Shown in pieces: positions 27,731 to 36,544 of a stretch of DNA of 64,000 bases. Source of the DNA: Rhodohalobacter barkolensis (GTDB taxonomy: Bacteria; Bacteroidota; Rhodothermia; Balneolales; Balneolaceae); assembly GCF_002834295.1 (NCBI RefSeq), contig NZ_PISP01000006.1, forward strand, positions 62,001 through 126,000. Reading direction: 5' to 3'. Made by a program: the position numbers and the translations under genes. Below the pieces are notes generated by a model, which was not told the DNA's origin, did no database searches, and saw only the letters and a list, made by a program, of their open reading frames with translations. The first letter of the stretch is position 1. Each line of letters opens with the position of its first letter.

Positions 27731-27889
27731 CTTCAAGGTTTCAATCTCATGCTGTGAAAAATTTCACTTTAAAAACAACACCTATCCATTGCTTTTATTT
27801 GTTGTTAAATGTAGGATTTTAAACAGTGATTTAACAATTCCATGAATTGATTTTTGTACCGTACCCTTTTTTCGTATGATTTAATTGAT

Positions 27890-28720
27890 ATGATAAATTT
27901 CTACGACCATAAAACCATTTTAATTACCGGAGCGGCAAGCGGAATTGGTAAACGTTTTGCCGAAAAGGTTGCCGACATTGCCGATTTAAAACTAATTCTC
28001 TGGGATCGCAATCCGGATGATCTTCAAAAACTTAAAAATGAACTTAAAGACCGGGCTGAAATCCATATTACCGGGATTGACGTTACAGACAGAGATCTGA
28101 TTCAGCTCGAAGCGGACCACTTTATTAAAGAGAACCTGGTCCCCGACATTATCATCAACTGTGCCGGAATCGTGGTTGGCAAAATGTTCCACGAGCATTC
28201 GTTTACTGAAATCGAAAAATCAATTCAGATTAATACAACCGGAAGCATGTGGGTAGTCCGTGCTTTTTTAAATGAGATGATAGAACGCGGATCAGGACAA
28301 ATTGTAAACCTAGCCTCAGCATCCGGTTACATTGGTAATCCACGGATGAGTGTGTATGCCGCAAGTAAGTGGGCGGTAATTGGATGGACTGAATCTCTTC
28401 GGCTTGAGATGGAAAAACTGAACACCGGTATTGGAGTTACGGCTGTGATTCCAAGCTATATTAAAACCGGTATGTTCGATGGTGTAAAAGCCCCGATGTT
28501 AGTTCCTCTTTTAGAAACAGATGACATTGTCGATCTCATGCTAAAGGGAATCGCATCCCGAAAGCGTACCATTCAGGCACCTTTCATGGTGAAACTTGTT
28601 CCACTCATTAAAGCGATTCTGCCCTACAAATTGTTTGACTGGGTGGCCGGAAATTGGCTGGGTGTCTATAAGTCTATGGACTCTTTCGAAGGGAGAAAGC
28701 CTAAATCAAAAAAATCATGA
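27890..28720 (+). CDS. Short-chain dehydrogenase/reductase
   Basis: The ATG at 27890 is chosen over a TTG 36 bp upstream because the SDR fold begins directly after it. Seen are the cofactor motif TGAASGIG, NCAGI (the NAG motif), the catalytic Ser in NLASASG and YAASK. A C-terminal hydrophobic stretch (LVPLIKAILPYKLFDWVAG) suggests membrane association, as in lipid-acting SDRs. It overlaps the ALDH gene by ATGA. The substrate may be a fatty alcohol, aldehyde or ketone; this is inference from its operon. Confidence 0.92.
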   Translation: MINFYDHKTILITGAASGIGKRFAEKVADIADLKLILWDRNPDDLQKLKNELKDRAEIHITGIDVTDRDLIQLEADHFIKENLVPDIIINCAGIVVGKMFHEHSFTEIEKSIQINTTGSMWVVRAFLNEMIERGSGQIVNLASASGYIGNPRMSVYAASKWAVIGWTESLRLEMEKLNTGIGVTAVIPSYIKTGMFDGVKAPMLVPLLETDDIVDLMLKGIASRKRTIQAPFMVKLVPLIKAILPYKLFDWVAGNWLGVYKSMDSFEGRKPKSKKS

Positions 28721-30084
28721 TTATTCAAAAACTGGTACAACATCAAAAAAAGGCTTTTAAAGAGGGAGATATAAGTACGCACAATAAACGGAAAGAGTCT
28801 CTCTCATTACTCAAAAAGTTACTCCAGGAGAATGAGCAAAACATTTGTGATGCTATTCATGATGATTTTGGCAAACCCTACTTTGAAGCCTATACGTCTG
28901 AAGTTGCAACTGTACTTCATGAAATTGATCACCACCTTAAGCATCTCGATAAATGGGCAAAGCCGGATCATGTCGGCAATTCAATCTTTACATTTCCTTC
29001 CAAAAATACAGTCTACAAAAAACCTTTCGGAACCGTTTTAATTATTGGCGCCTGGAATTATCCGGTACATCTTACTTTTCAGCCCATGGTCGGTGCACTT
29101 TCTGCAGGGAATAATGCCGTTTTAAAACCTTCTGAACTGGCAGTTCAGACATCCGCATTAATTAAGGATTTGGTTGATCAATATTTTGAGTGCTCTGTAC
29201 TGTCTGTCGTTGAGGGAGCTGTGGATGAAACTCAGGAACTCCTTGCACAACCCTTCGATAAAATCTTTTTTACAGGCAGCACGCGTGTCGGCAAAATTGT
29301 AATGAAAGCAGCTGCAGAGCAGCTCATTCCGGTCACGTTAGAACTTGGCGGAAAAAGCCCGGCGATTGTTCATTCTGATGCTAACATCGAAATAGCTGCC
29401 AAGCGTATCTGGTGGGGAAAAACAATGAATGCCGGACAAATTTGTGTAGCTCCCGATTATGCACTCGTTCATCACTCCGTAAAGGAGCAGTTTGTGGAGA
29501 TGAGCCGAAATGTACTGTCACAATTTTTTAGCGATGACTACATAACCGGAGAAAATTATACCCAAATCATAAACAACGATCATTTCGACAGGCTGGCCAA
29601 TTTACTGGATCAGAGTCATGTAATTCACGGCGGCACTACAAATAAAGACACCCGTTTTATTGAACCGACGTTGATCGAGGCCGACTGGTCTTCACCCATC
29701 ATGGAAGATGAAATTTTCGGACCTTTACTGCCCATAGTAACCTACCAAACAGTTGAAGAGGCGAAAGAGAAACTGATTGACAGAGACTCGCCGTTAGCGC
29801 TTTACCTTTTCACCGAAAGCCGGGATGTGGAATCTGATATCATAACAAACGTGCCTTTTGGCGGAGGATGCATCAACGAAACCATTAGCCATCTTACAAA
29901 CCCTAATCTGCCATTTGGAGGAGTGGGTCACAGCGGAATGGGAGCCTATCATGGCAAATACAGCTTCGACACTTTTACACGTCTACAGTCTGTTCTGAAA
30001 AAATCTACATGGCCTGACCCTGATTTCCGATATCCACCCATTGACCCCGACAAGTTAAAGTGGCTCAAAAAACTTTTGGGATAA
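28717..30084 (+). CDS. Aldehyde dehydrogenase, class 3/fatty-aldehyde type
   Basis: A 455-residue ALDH of the short, class 3-like form. Seen are IIGAWNYPVHLTFQP, FTGSTRVGK (cofactor loop), the catalytic Glu in LELGGKSP, the nucleophilic Cys in NAGQICVAPD and the late FGGVGHSGMGAYHGKYSFDTF. It oxidises aldehydes, probably medium or long chain, to acids with NAD(P)+. It is translationally coupled to the SDR upstream and two bases ahead of the next gene, so alcohol-to-aldehyde-to-acid processing is plausible. Confidence 0.95.
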   Translation: MIIQKLVQHQKKAFKEGDISTHNKRKESLSLLKKLLQENEQNICDAIHDDFGKPYFEAYTSEVATVLHEIDHHLKHLDKWAKPDHVGNSIFTFPSKNTVYKKPFGTVLIIGAWNYPVHLTFQPMVGALSAGNNAVLKPSELAVQTSALIKDLVDQYFECSVLSVVEGAVDETQELLAQPFDKIFFTGSTRVGKIVMKAAAEQLIPVTLELGGKSPAIVHSDANIEIAAKRIWWGKTMNAGQICVAPDYALVHHSVKEQFVEMSRNVLSQFFSDDYITGENYTQIINNDHFDRLANLLDQSHVIHGGTTNKDTRFIEPTLIEADWSSPIMEDEIFGPLLPIVTYQTVEEAKEKLIDRDSPLALYLFTESRDVESDIITNVPFGGGCINETISHLTNPNLPFGGVGHSGMGAYHGKYSFDTFTRLQSVLKKSTWPDPDFRYPPIDPDKLKWLKKLLG

Positions 30085-30086
30085 AC

Positions 30087-31094
30087 ATGACATCTGATAA
30101 AGACAATACCTATTCAGCCTTGGTGGCAGAAGAATCGGACGGTACTTTCATCCAGAAAATTCAGCAACGAGCTCTCTCTGATCTACCTGATAATGATGTC
30201 TTGATTAAAGTACACTACTCCTCACTCAACTATAAAGACGCCTTATCCGCATCGGGAAACAAGAGTGTAACAAAAAATTATCCCTTCACACCCGGTGTGG
30301 ATGCATCCGGTGTTGTGGAAGAAAGCCGTGATGACCGATTTACTAAAGGCGACGAGGTGATTGTAACCAGTTACGATCTGGGTATGAACACTCCCGGTGG
30401 GTTTGGCCAATTCATCTCTGTTCCGGGCGACTGGATTGTACCTCTTCCCAGCGGACTTTCCTTAAAGGAGAGTATGATGATTGGCACATCCGGATTGACA
30501 GCAGCGATCGGTGTGGAAAAGATTGTTAAACAAGCTGTAGGTACAGCGGATGGAGAACTAGTTGTGACCGGTGCAACCGGGGCTGTGGGATCGTTTGCTG
30601 TCGGTTTACTGAGTCAGCTTGGATTTCGGGTTACTGCCGCCACCGGTAAAATGGATCAAAAGGATTTTTTGAAAAAGCTTGGGGCTGAAAAGATTATTCA
30701 CCGAAATGATATTACGGATGTCGCCTCAAAACCCCTTTTAGCAAGTCGCTGGATTGCTGCACTGGACACCGTTGGGGGAGATATGCTCGATGCGGTTATT
30801 CGGCAAACGGCACATAATGGAGTTGTCACATGCTGTGGTAATGTTTTGGGTCATGAGCTGCACACGAATGTATTCCCATTTATTCTTCGCGGTATATCGT
30901 TGATGGGGATCGATTCCGGAATTGCGCTCATGAGTGACCGGCTTCGAGTCTGGAATCTGCTTGCAAAACAGTGGAAGCCGGAATTTATGGAAGGTATCTA
31001 CAGAGAGATTTCTCTACTGCAGCTTCCCGCAGAGATACAGAAGATTTTAAATGGGCAACAGGTTGGAAAGATCCTGGTTAGCTTGCCTGACTAA
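30087..31094 (+). CDS. MDR family quinone/acryloyl-CoA reductase-like (YhdH/YhfP)
   Basis: The ATG at 30087 follows the ALDH stop by two bases; an in-frame GTG at 30060 inside that gene is less likely. The protein (335 residues) has SSLNYKDALSASG, FTPGVDASGVV, and the Rossmann motif VTGATGAVGSFAVGLL typical of YhdH/YhfP, which reduce acryloyl-CoA or quinone-like enones with NADPH. Its last 17 bp overlap, tail to tail, the opposing response-regulator gene. Confidence 0.93.
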   Translation: MTSDKDNTYSALVAEESDGTFIQKIQQRALSDLPDNDVLIKVHYSSLNYKDALSASGNKSVTKNYPFTPGVDASGVVEESRDDRFTKGDEVIVTSYDLGMNTPGGFGQFISVPGDWIVPLPSGLSLKESMMIGTSGLTAAIGVEKIVKQAVGTADGELVVTGATGAVGSFAVGLLSQLGFRVTAATGKMDQKDFLKKLGAEKIIHRNDITDVASKPLLASRWIAALDTVGGDMLDAVIRQTAHNGVVTCCGNVLGHELHTNVFPFILRGISLMGIDSGIALMSDRLRVWNLLAKQWKPEFMEGIYREISLLQLPAEIQKILNGQQVGKILVSLPD

Positions 31095-31491
31095 GGTGTT
31101 TATCGCCATCCATGTTTTTCCGTGCCACAGCCTTTTTCAGGGGAATCAAAATATCGTCTGCCCTGATCGGCTTAACCAGGTAATCGGCGTACCCAACACT
31201 TTTTGCACTTTTAATAGAGTGCTGATCTGAATTACCGGAGAGAAAGATGACCGGTGTATCTGTAAATTTCCTGATTTGAGCACACGCTTCAATTCCGTTC
31301 AAATCACCCTTCAATCCAACATCCATTACGAAAACATCCGGATTTAGCTCTTTCGCCATTGTAATAGCCTCTTCGCCGGACATAGCCTTTCCAATCACTT
31401 TGTAGCCAAGCTTTTCAATGATTCGCGTCTCTACAAGAGAAAGCAGCATATCGTCTTCTACAATAACAACTGAACCTTTTGATTTTTTCAT
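31078..31491 (-). CDS. Stand-alone receiver-domain response regulator
   Basis: A 137-residue CheY-like protein with the acid pair in VEDD, the phosphoacceptor Asp in VFVMDVGL, the switch residue in FLSGNSD and the conserved Lys in YLVKPI. There is no output domain. Its 3' end overlaps the oxidoreductase gene by 17 bp. It lies 141 bp downstream of the second receiver gene and may belong to the same sensory operon. Confidence 0.93.
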   Translation of the reverse strand: MKKSKGSVVIVEDDMLLSLVETRIIEKLGYKVIGKAMSGEEAITMAKELNPDVFVMDVGLKGDLNGIEACAQIRKFTDTPVIFLSGNSDQHSIKSAKSVGYADYLVKPIRADDILIPLKKAVARKNMDGDKHLSQAS

Positions 31492-31632
31492 TAACTAAGC
31501 ATTATGAGAACTGATGTCTTGTACCTGAAATATATTAACTTTTATTAATATTAAGAAATTTTAATGTTATGCAGGGTGAAATAAAAGGTGGGTATGCTTT
31601 AAACCAAGAGAAAGTAGTATAAAAATCGAATC

Positions 31633-32082
31633 CTAAATCTTCAGTACAAAATTTGCCATGTCTAAATCCGAATTCCGGTTCAGACGAACGGCAGACAGAG
31701 ACTTCTCCAACACTTCTTTGAGGTCATGATAGGCAGCCGGTTTGGTTATATAGATATTGGCTCCGTGACGAAATGTATCATCGATATCTTTTTCAGACGT
31801 TGAGGTAGAGTAGATGGCTATTGAGATATCGCTGTACTTCTCATGGCTTCTGATCTCCTTCAGGCATTCAATCCCGTTCATATTCGGCATATTTAGATCC
31901 AGAAAAATAATATGGGGGGGGGTATTTTCATTAGCGAGAAAATCCATCAGCTGGTTGCCATCATTCACCATATTGACAGAGACTTCCTTATCCATCTCAT
32001 CCATGATCTCTTTGAAAATAAGCCTGTCGTCTTCATCATCATCTGTCAGAAGTACTCGAAGTGGAGTTTTATAGTTGCTCAT
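31633..32082 (-). CDS. Stand-alone receiver-domain response regulator (Rcp1-like)
   Basis: A 149-residue protein with LLTDDDEDD, the phosphoacceptor Asp in IIFLDLNMPNMNG, YSTSTSE and the Lys in ITKPAAY. The acidic DDDEDD and LDLNMP forms are typical of the Rcp1-like regulators that pair with bacteriophytochrome or hybrid kinases. Its ATG overlaps the kinase stop codon (ATGA), so it is made together with the kinase and is its most likely phosphotransfer partner. Confidence 0.95.
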   Translation of the reverse strand: MSNYKTPLRVLLTDDDEDDRLIFKEIMDEMDKEVSVNMVNDGNQLMDFLANENTPPHIIFLDLNMPNMNGIECLKEIRSHEKYSDISIAIYSTSTSEKDIDDTFRHGANIYITKPAAYHDLKEVLEKSLSAVRLNRNSDLDMANFVLKI

Positions 32083-35000
32083 TCTTCAGCTGATGTTTGG
32101 TTCTTTTTCGGGAAATAAATATCAAATGTAGTTCCTTTGTTTAAGGTACTGTCAACAAATATCTCCCCATGATGGTGAGTCACAATTTTTTTTACCGTTG
32201 CCAGCCCGATTCCCGTACCCGGATATTCATCTTTTGAATGAAGCTTTTGAAAGACCTCGAATATTTTTTCATTGAACTTTCCATCAAACCCAATGCCGTT
32301 ATCCGAAACGGATATATGGCAGTACTTTTGATCCGCAGACAGTCCTTTCTCCTTCAGTTCACTCCCCTTTACCATCCGGCTTTTGATCTTGATGTGAGGT
32401 TTTTCACCGGATTTTGAAAACTTGAGCGCATTACTGATTAGATTGTGCATCAGCTGACGGAACTGAAAGACGATTACATCTGCCTCACACATTTCCTGAA
32501 GCTCAATATTGGCTTCTTTTTCCTTAATAACATCGCTGAAATTTGCCACAACCTCTTCAACAATGGTCTGCAGATCCACGGATTCAAAAACCCTTTCCGA
32601 CGTGTTTAGGCGTGAGAATACGAGCAGATCATCAATTAGTTTCTGCATTCGGTTTGCGGCGCCCTGCATAACATTGAAATAGGTTTTACCCTTATTGGAT
32701 AAGTTTTGATTCTCCTTTTCGAGCACCAGGCCTGCAAAGGTTTGAATTTTCCGGAGCGGCTCCTGCAAATCGTGACTGGATACATAGGTAAAAGCTTCCA
32801 GCTCTTTATTCATTTCCACCAATTCCATGTTCATTTCCCGGAGTTCTTCAATAGCATTCTTTAACTCAACCGTCCTTTCTTCTATTTTCTCTTCCAGCTC
32901 TTTGGTGTACTGCTCCTGAATTTCACGCCGTTTTTCTATCTCTTTAACCTGTTCGGTAATATCTTCAACCGATAAGAGGATCAAATTTTCAGATTCGTCA
33001 TCTTTCGCAACTTCCCGTGCATTCAACAGCATATGAAGCTCACCAAGACCGGGAAAGGTATGGTTAACTTCATAATCAGTAACAACAGGATTATCGGAAA
33101 GAACATCTTCAAGCAATTTTTTAATTTCAGGAAAGTCCCACATTTTGCCACCCAGTTCATAAATCAGTGACCCAACAGTTTCCTCCTCTTTAAGCTTGAA
33201 CTGTTTATAAAAAGCGTTATTAACCGTTCTTACCCGAAGGTTTTTATCCAGCACCAATAGTGGCTCGCGAATGTTTGCGACAATAGATTCGGAGTAATTT
33301 CTTTCAGCTTCAATCTGTTCATTTAAACTGCTCATCTCCTGATTCAGGACAATCAGCTCTTCATTCGTACTTTGAAGTTCCTCTTTACTGGTCTCCAGTT
33401 CTTCATTTAAACTCTGGAGCTCTTCACTGCTGCTCATCAACTCTTCGTTGGCGCTTTGGAGTTCTTCGATAGCAACTTCCTGATCCTCCGTAATGTTTCG
33501 CATGTCCTCCCTGGTGTCAACCAGTTCCTGCTCTAATTGCTGAATGCGAAGATTTTTATCGGCATCCTGCACTTCACCTTTTTCTGCGCCTTCACTTTCA
33601 GGACCCTGTCTGTTTTTTTCAGAGGAGGTATCGTGAAACAGTACTAAAAAATGCGGCTCTATAGTATTGGCAAGAGGGATAGCTTCGATGGAAATCGTAT
33701 GTAGTTCATCATTCAGCTTAACCGGAATGTCCTCTTTTCTGACTTCTTCATGCCCCTGTTTTGCCTTATGCAGAACATTTCGGAGTTCGAAAGCCAGGCC
33801 CGGTACGGCCAGTGTCATTAAATTATGACTCGGTTTCCCGGACGATTGCTCTAAATAAGGTCCGGTTTTGCCCCGATACTGGACAATATCCATCACCTCG
33901 TTTACCACTACACCCGGAGGGGTGTAATTTCTGAGCATATATTCATCGGCCGTTCTTTGAAAGTCGGGACTCTTCTTTTCAGGAATTTCACTTTTCGTTC
34001 TCTGATTATAATCAAGCTCCGATCTCCGGTTCACCACCTGCACGAACTTACTGGATGCTTCTTTCCGCGTGTATATTTTATCATTTTTGGCCGCTTCAGA
34101 AAACAGGTCGGGCACGCCACTGGTTGTTTCTGATTTGCCAAGCAATAATAACCCGTTTGGGTTCAGCACATAATGAAACGTGGTAAGTGCTTTTTTCTGT
34201 AAATAGGGTTCAAAGTAGATCAGTACATTACGACAGCTAATCAGGTCAATTTTGCCAAATGGAGGGTCCTTCAAAAAATTATGAACGGCAAATACGCACA
34301 TATCCCGAACCTGCCGGTTTACCTGATAATTTCCATTTGATTTGGCAAAGTACTTTTTGATTCGTTTCTCAGAGACGCCCGCCAAGTCTGATGTCGAATA
34401 TATCCCCAAACGAGCCTTATCGATTGCGGATTCGCTTAAATCAGATGCAAAGATCTGTACTTTTTTTCCGGGCTTTCCCACAGTACGCGTTTCCAACAGT
34501 TCCCTAAACAGGATGGCCAGTGAATAGGCCTCCTCACCTGTGCTGCAACCCGCTACCCATACCCGGATGGTTTGATCGTCGGGAATTTTGTCGATAAGAT
34601 CCGGTAAAAATTTATTGGCCAGATTTTCAAATATTTTCGGATCACGAAAGAATGAGGTAACCGGAATCAGAAAATCACTGTACAGAGTATCCTGTTCCTC
34701 TTTATTTTCTCTCAAGTATTCAAGATAGGCCGACACCTTTTTAATTTTGTTGATCGCCATCCTCCGAAGAATTCTCCTGCGGATTGTGGTCTGTTTGTAA
34801 TATGTAAAGTCTGTGCCTTTCCGAACCCGTAACAGGGTGATAATTTGCATGAAGTCACCCTCGTCTTTCTTCTCACCAGGGGTATCTAAAGCATTCCCGG
34901 TTTTAATAAAGTGCTTAATTTCAAGTAATTTTTTCGGGATCTCTTCAGGTGGAAGCACAAAATCAACGACTCTTGCCTGAATGGCACTGCCGGGCATTCC

Positions 35001-35516
35001 GTCGTATTCAGCCGACTCTACATTCTGTGCAAAGGTAATGCCTCCACCATCTTTTATAGCCTTTAACCCTTTGGTGCCATCCGAAGCCGTACCCGACAGC
35101 ACCACTCCAATGGCACGTGATTCATAAACTTCAGCAAGCGCTGAAAATAACAGGTCGATGGGAAGAACACGTTCTGATTTTTTCTTTTTGGGCCGCTTAG
35201 TGAGCCGCAATTTACCATCTGACACACTCATCAATTTGTTACTGGGCATCACATAGACGTGGTTGGGCTCAATTACACTCTCCTCCGACAACTCCACTAC
35301 CGGCATTTTTGTCTCTTTTTGAAGTATGTCGGGCAGCAGGCTTTCGTGTTCCGGATCTAAATGTTGTACAAACAAATAAGCCATGCCGGACTCTTCCGAT
35401 ATGGCTTTGAGTAATTTTTTAAACGGGGATAATCCCCCGGCTGATGCACCTATACCAACAACTGGAAATTGGGATTCAGGGTCACGACTCTTTTTTTTCT
35501 TTTTGTCTGACTTCAC
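32079..35516 (-). CDS. CheB-CheR-PAS-histidine kinase fusion
   Basis: A 1145-residue hybrid. Domains in order: CheB methylesterase (about 17-205; GIGASAGGL, FVQHLDPEH and VLSGTASDGT supply the Ser-His-Asp triad), CheR methyltransferase (about 215-490; WVAGCSTGEEAYSLA, ISCRNVLIYF), a long Glu-rich coiled coil (about 655-765), a PAS domain (about 770-880), a second coiled coil, then HisKA (SSHDLQEPLRKIQ) and HATPase (NLISNALKFS, DNGIGFD, GTGIGLATVKKI). The start is GTG, 10 bp after the first receiver stop; no ribosome site is seen, so coupling is likely. No receiver domain is fused to CheB, unlike classical CheB. Input signal unknown. Confidence 0.96.
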   Translation of the reverse strand: MKSDKKKKKSRDPESQFPVVGIGASAGGLSPFKKLLKAISEESGMAYLFVQHLDPEHESLLPDILQKETKMPVVELSEESVIEPNHVYVMPSNKLMSVSDGKLRLTKRPKKKKSERVLPIDLLFSALAEVYESRAIGVVLSGTASDGTKGLKAIKDGGGITFAQNVESAEYDGMPGSAIQARVVDFVLPPEEIPKKLLEIKHFIKTGNALDTPGEKKDEGDFMQIITLLRVRKGTDFTYYKQTTIRRRILRRMAINKIKKVSAYLEYLRENKEEQDTLYSDFLIPVTSFFRDPKIFENLANKFLPDLIDKIPDDQTIRVWVAGCSTGEEAYSLAILFRELLETRTVGKPGKKVQIFASDLSESAIDKARLGIYSTSDLAGVSEKRIKKYFAKSNGNYQVNRQVRDMCVFAVHNFLKDPPFGKIDLISCRNVLIYFEPYLQKKALTTFHYVLNPNGLLLLGKSETTSGVPDLFSEAAKNDKIYTRKEASSKFVQVVNRRSELDYNQRTKSEIPEKKSPDFQRTADEYMLRNYTPPGVVVNEVMDIVQYRGKTGPYLEQSSGKPSHNLMTLAVPGLAFELRNVLHKAKQGHEEVRKEDIPVKLNDELHTISIEAIPLANTIEPHFLVLFHDTSSEKNRQGPESEGAEKGEVQDADKNLRIQQLEQELVDTREDMRNITEDQEVAIEELQSANEELMSSSEELQSLNEELETSKEELQSTNEELIVLNQEMSSLNEQIEAERNYSESIVANIREPLLVLDKNLRVRTVNNAFYKQFKLKEEETVGSLIYELGGKMWDFPEIKKLLEDVLSDNPVVTDYEVNHTFPGLGELHMLLNAREVAKDDESENLILLSVEDITEQVKEIEKRREIQEQYTKELEEKIEERTVELKNAIEELREMNMELVEMNKELEAFTYVSSHDLQEPLRKIQTFAGLVLEKENQNLSNKGKTYFNVMQGAANRMQKLIDDLLVFSRLNTSERVFESVDLQTIVEEVVANFSDVIKEKEANIELQEMCEADVIVFQFRQLMHNLISNALKFSKSGEKPHIKIKSRMVKGSELKEKGLSADQKYCHISVSDNGIGFDGKFNEKIFEVFQKLHSKDEYPGTGIGLATVKKIVTHHHGEIFVDSTLNKGTTFDIYFPKKNQTSAEE

Positions 35517-35526
35517 TGCAGTTTTT

Positions 35527-36000
35527 TTAGTCTATGGTTAGCATAAAGCTTCCTTTTCCCGGAAGATCCATATCATTTTCTGCTATCAATTTAAGTGATT
35601 TATAGATCAGTTCTTTAAGTTCCCAAAAACTGGCAGGTTTTCGGATGTAATAGTGTGCTGCATCTTTAAAAACCTGCTTTATCATCTCCCTGTTTGTAGC
35701 TGTGGAAAAAATGATCACGGGCAGATCCTGCAATTTCATGTTTCTCTTTATTTCGCCCAAAGCTGCAAATCCATTTTTTCGGGGCATATTCAGATCCAGA
35801 AACAGAGCATCAGGCAGATTATTTTCATGATTAGTGAGCCATTCCATCAGATCATCACCATTACTAAATGTCGTGAGCTCAACAGATACCGGCAACTCGG
35901 CAATCACTTCTTCAAACAGAAGCTGATCGTCACGATCATCTTCTGCCAGTATCAGGTTTAGTTTGCGATCGATTGGTTTATATTCTTTTGCATTTCCCAT
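35527..36000 (-). CDS. Stand-alone receiver-domain response regulator (Rcp1-like), operon leader
   Basis: A 157-residue protein with LAEDDRDD, the phosphoacceptor Asp in LFLDLNMPRKNG, FSTATNR and the Lys in YIRKPASF. It is close in type to the receiver at 31633-32082, so the two flank the kinase gene and may be paralogous. As the first gene of the operon it lies downstream of an AT-rich region with a Crp-type palindrome. Confidence 0.95.
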   Translation of the reverse strand: MGNAKEYKPIDRKLNLILAEDDRDDQLLFEEVIAELPVSVELTTFSNGDDLMEWLTNHENNLPDALFLDLNMPRKNGFAALGEIKRNMKLQDLPVIIFSTATNREMIKQVFKDAAHYYIRKPASFWELKELIYKSLKLIAENDMDLPGKGSFMLTID

Positions 36001-36331
36001 AATTGAACGTACCTAAAATTGCGAGTGTTTTCTAGTCTAATTAATCCTCAAGACGTAGCTTAAACGGTATTTATTTTACTGTGATGAAGCTCTCACCTGG
36101 TAAGATGCAGGTATTATACCTTTTTGTGGTTACGGATTTTCTCGTAAGTGTTGTATGAATTACGGATTGGACCGGAATATCTCAGACACTATGTGATCTA
36201 AATCACAATGGATGGCAAGATGTTCAATGGTAGTGAGTGTAGTTCAATTTTTATTTAGAATGTAGATTGCAATATTAGTTCTTCTGTAACAGAACTGTAA
36301 CATGCGTGAAATTGACGCTTCCTGAAGGGCA
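36001..36331. other. Upstream region of the sensory operon, no gene seen
   Basis: A 331-bp AT-rich stretch between the first receiver gene and the tRNA terminator. It should carry the promoter reading leftward into the operon. The only clear element is the palindrome at 36192-36207. Confidence 0.6.
36192..36207. promoter_or_regulatory. Candidate Crp/Fnr-family operator
   Basis: TGTGATCTAAATCACA is a perfect TGTGA-N6-TCACA palindrome, the consensus for Crp-type regulators. It lies 192 bp upstream of the first receiver gene's start codon and 125 bp beyond the tRNA terminator, so it most likely concerns the sensory operon. Confidence 0.5.
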
Positions 36332-36379
36332 AAACAAAAAAGCCTCACAACATCATATTACTATGCGTTGCAAGGCTTT
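36332..36379 (-). terminator. Terminator of tRNA-Phe
   Basis: Read on the minus strand, arms AAAGCCTTGCAAC and GTTGTGAGGCTTT pair over 13 positions (two G-T pairs) around a 15-base loop and run into TTTTTTG. It begins 10 bp after the mature tRNA end. Confidence 0.9.
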
Positions 36380-36388
36380 ACTCGAGTG

Positions 36389-36461
<73 letters not shown>

Positions 36462-36544
36462 TCTCGGAAGACTCCAAATATAAGGGCTTTTAAACCTTTA
36501 CTCAAAACCGATTCTTCTTTTTCCGGAAATAATTTTCATCGCGT

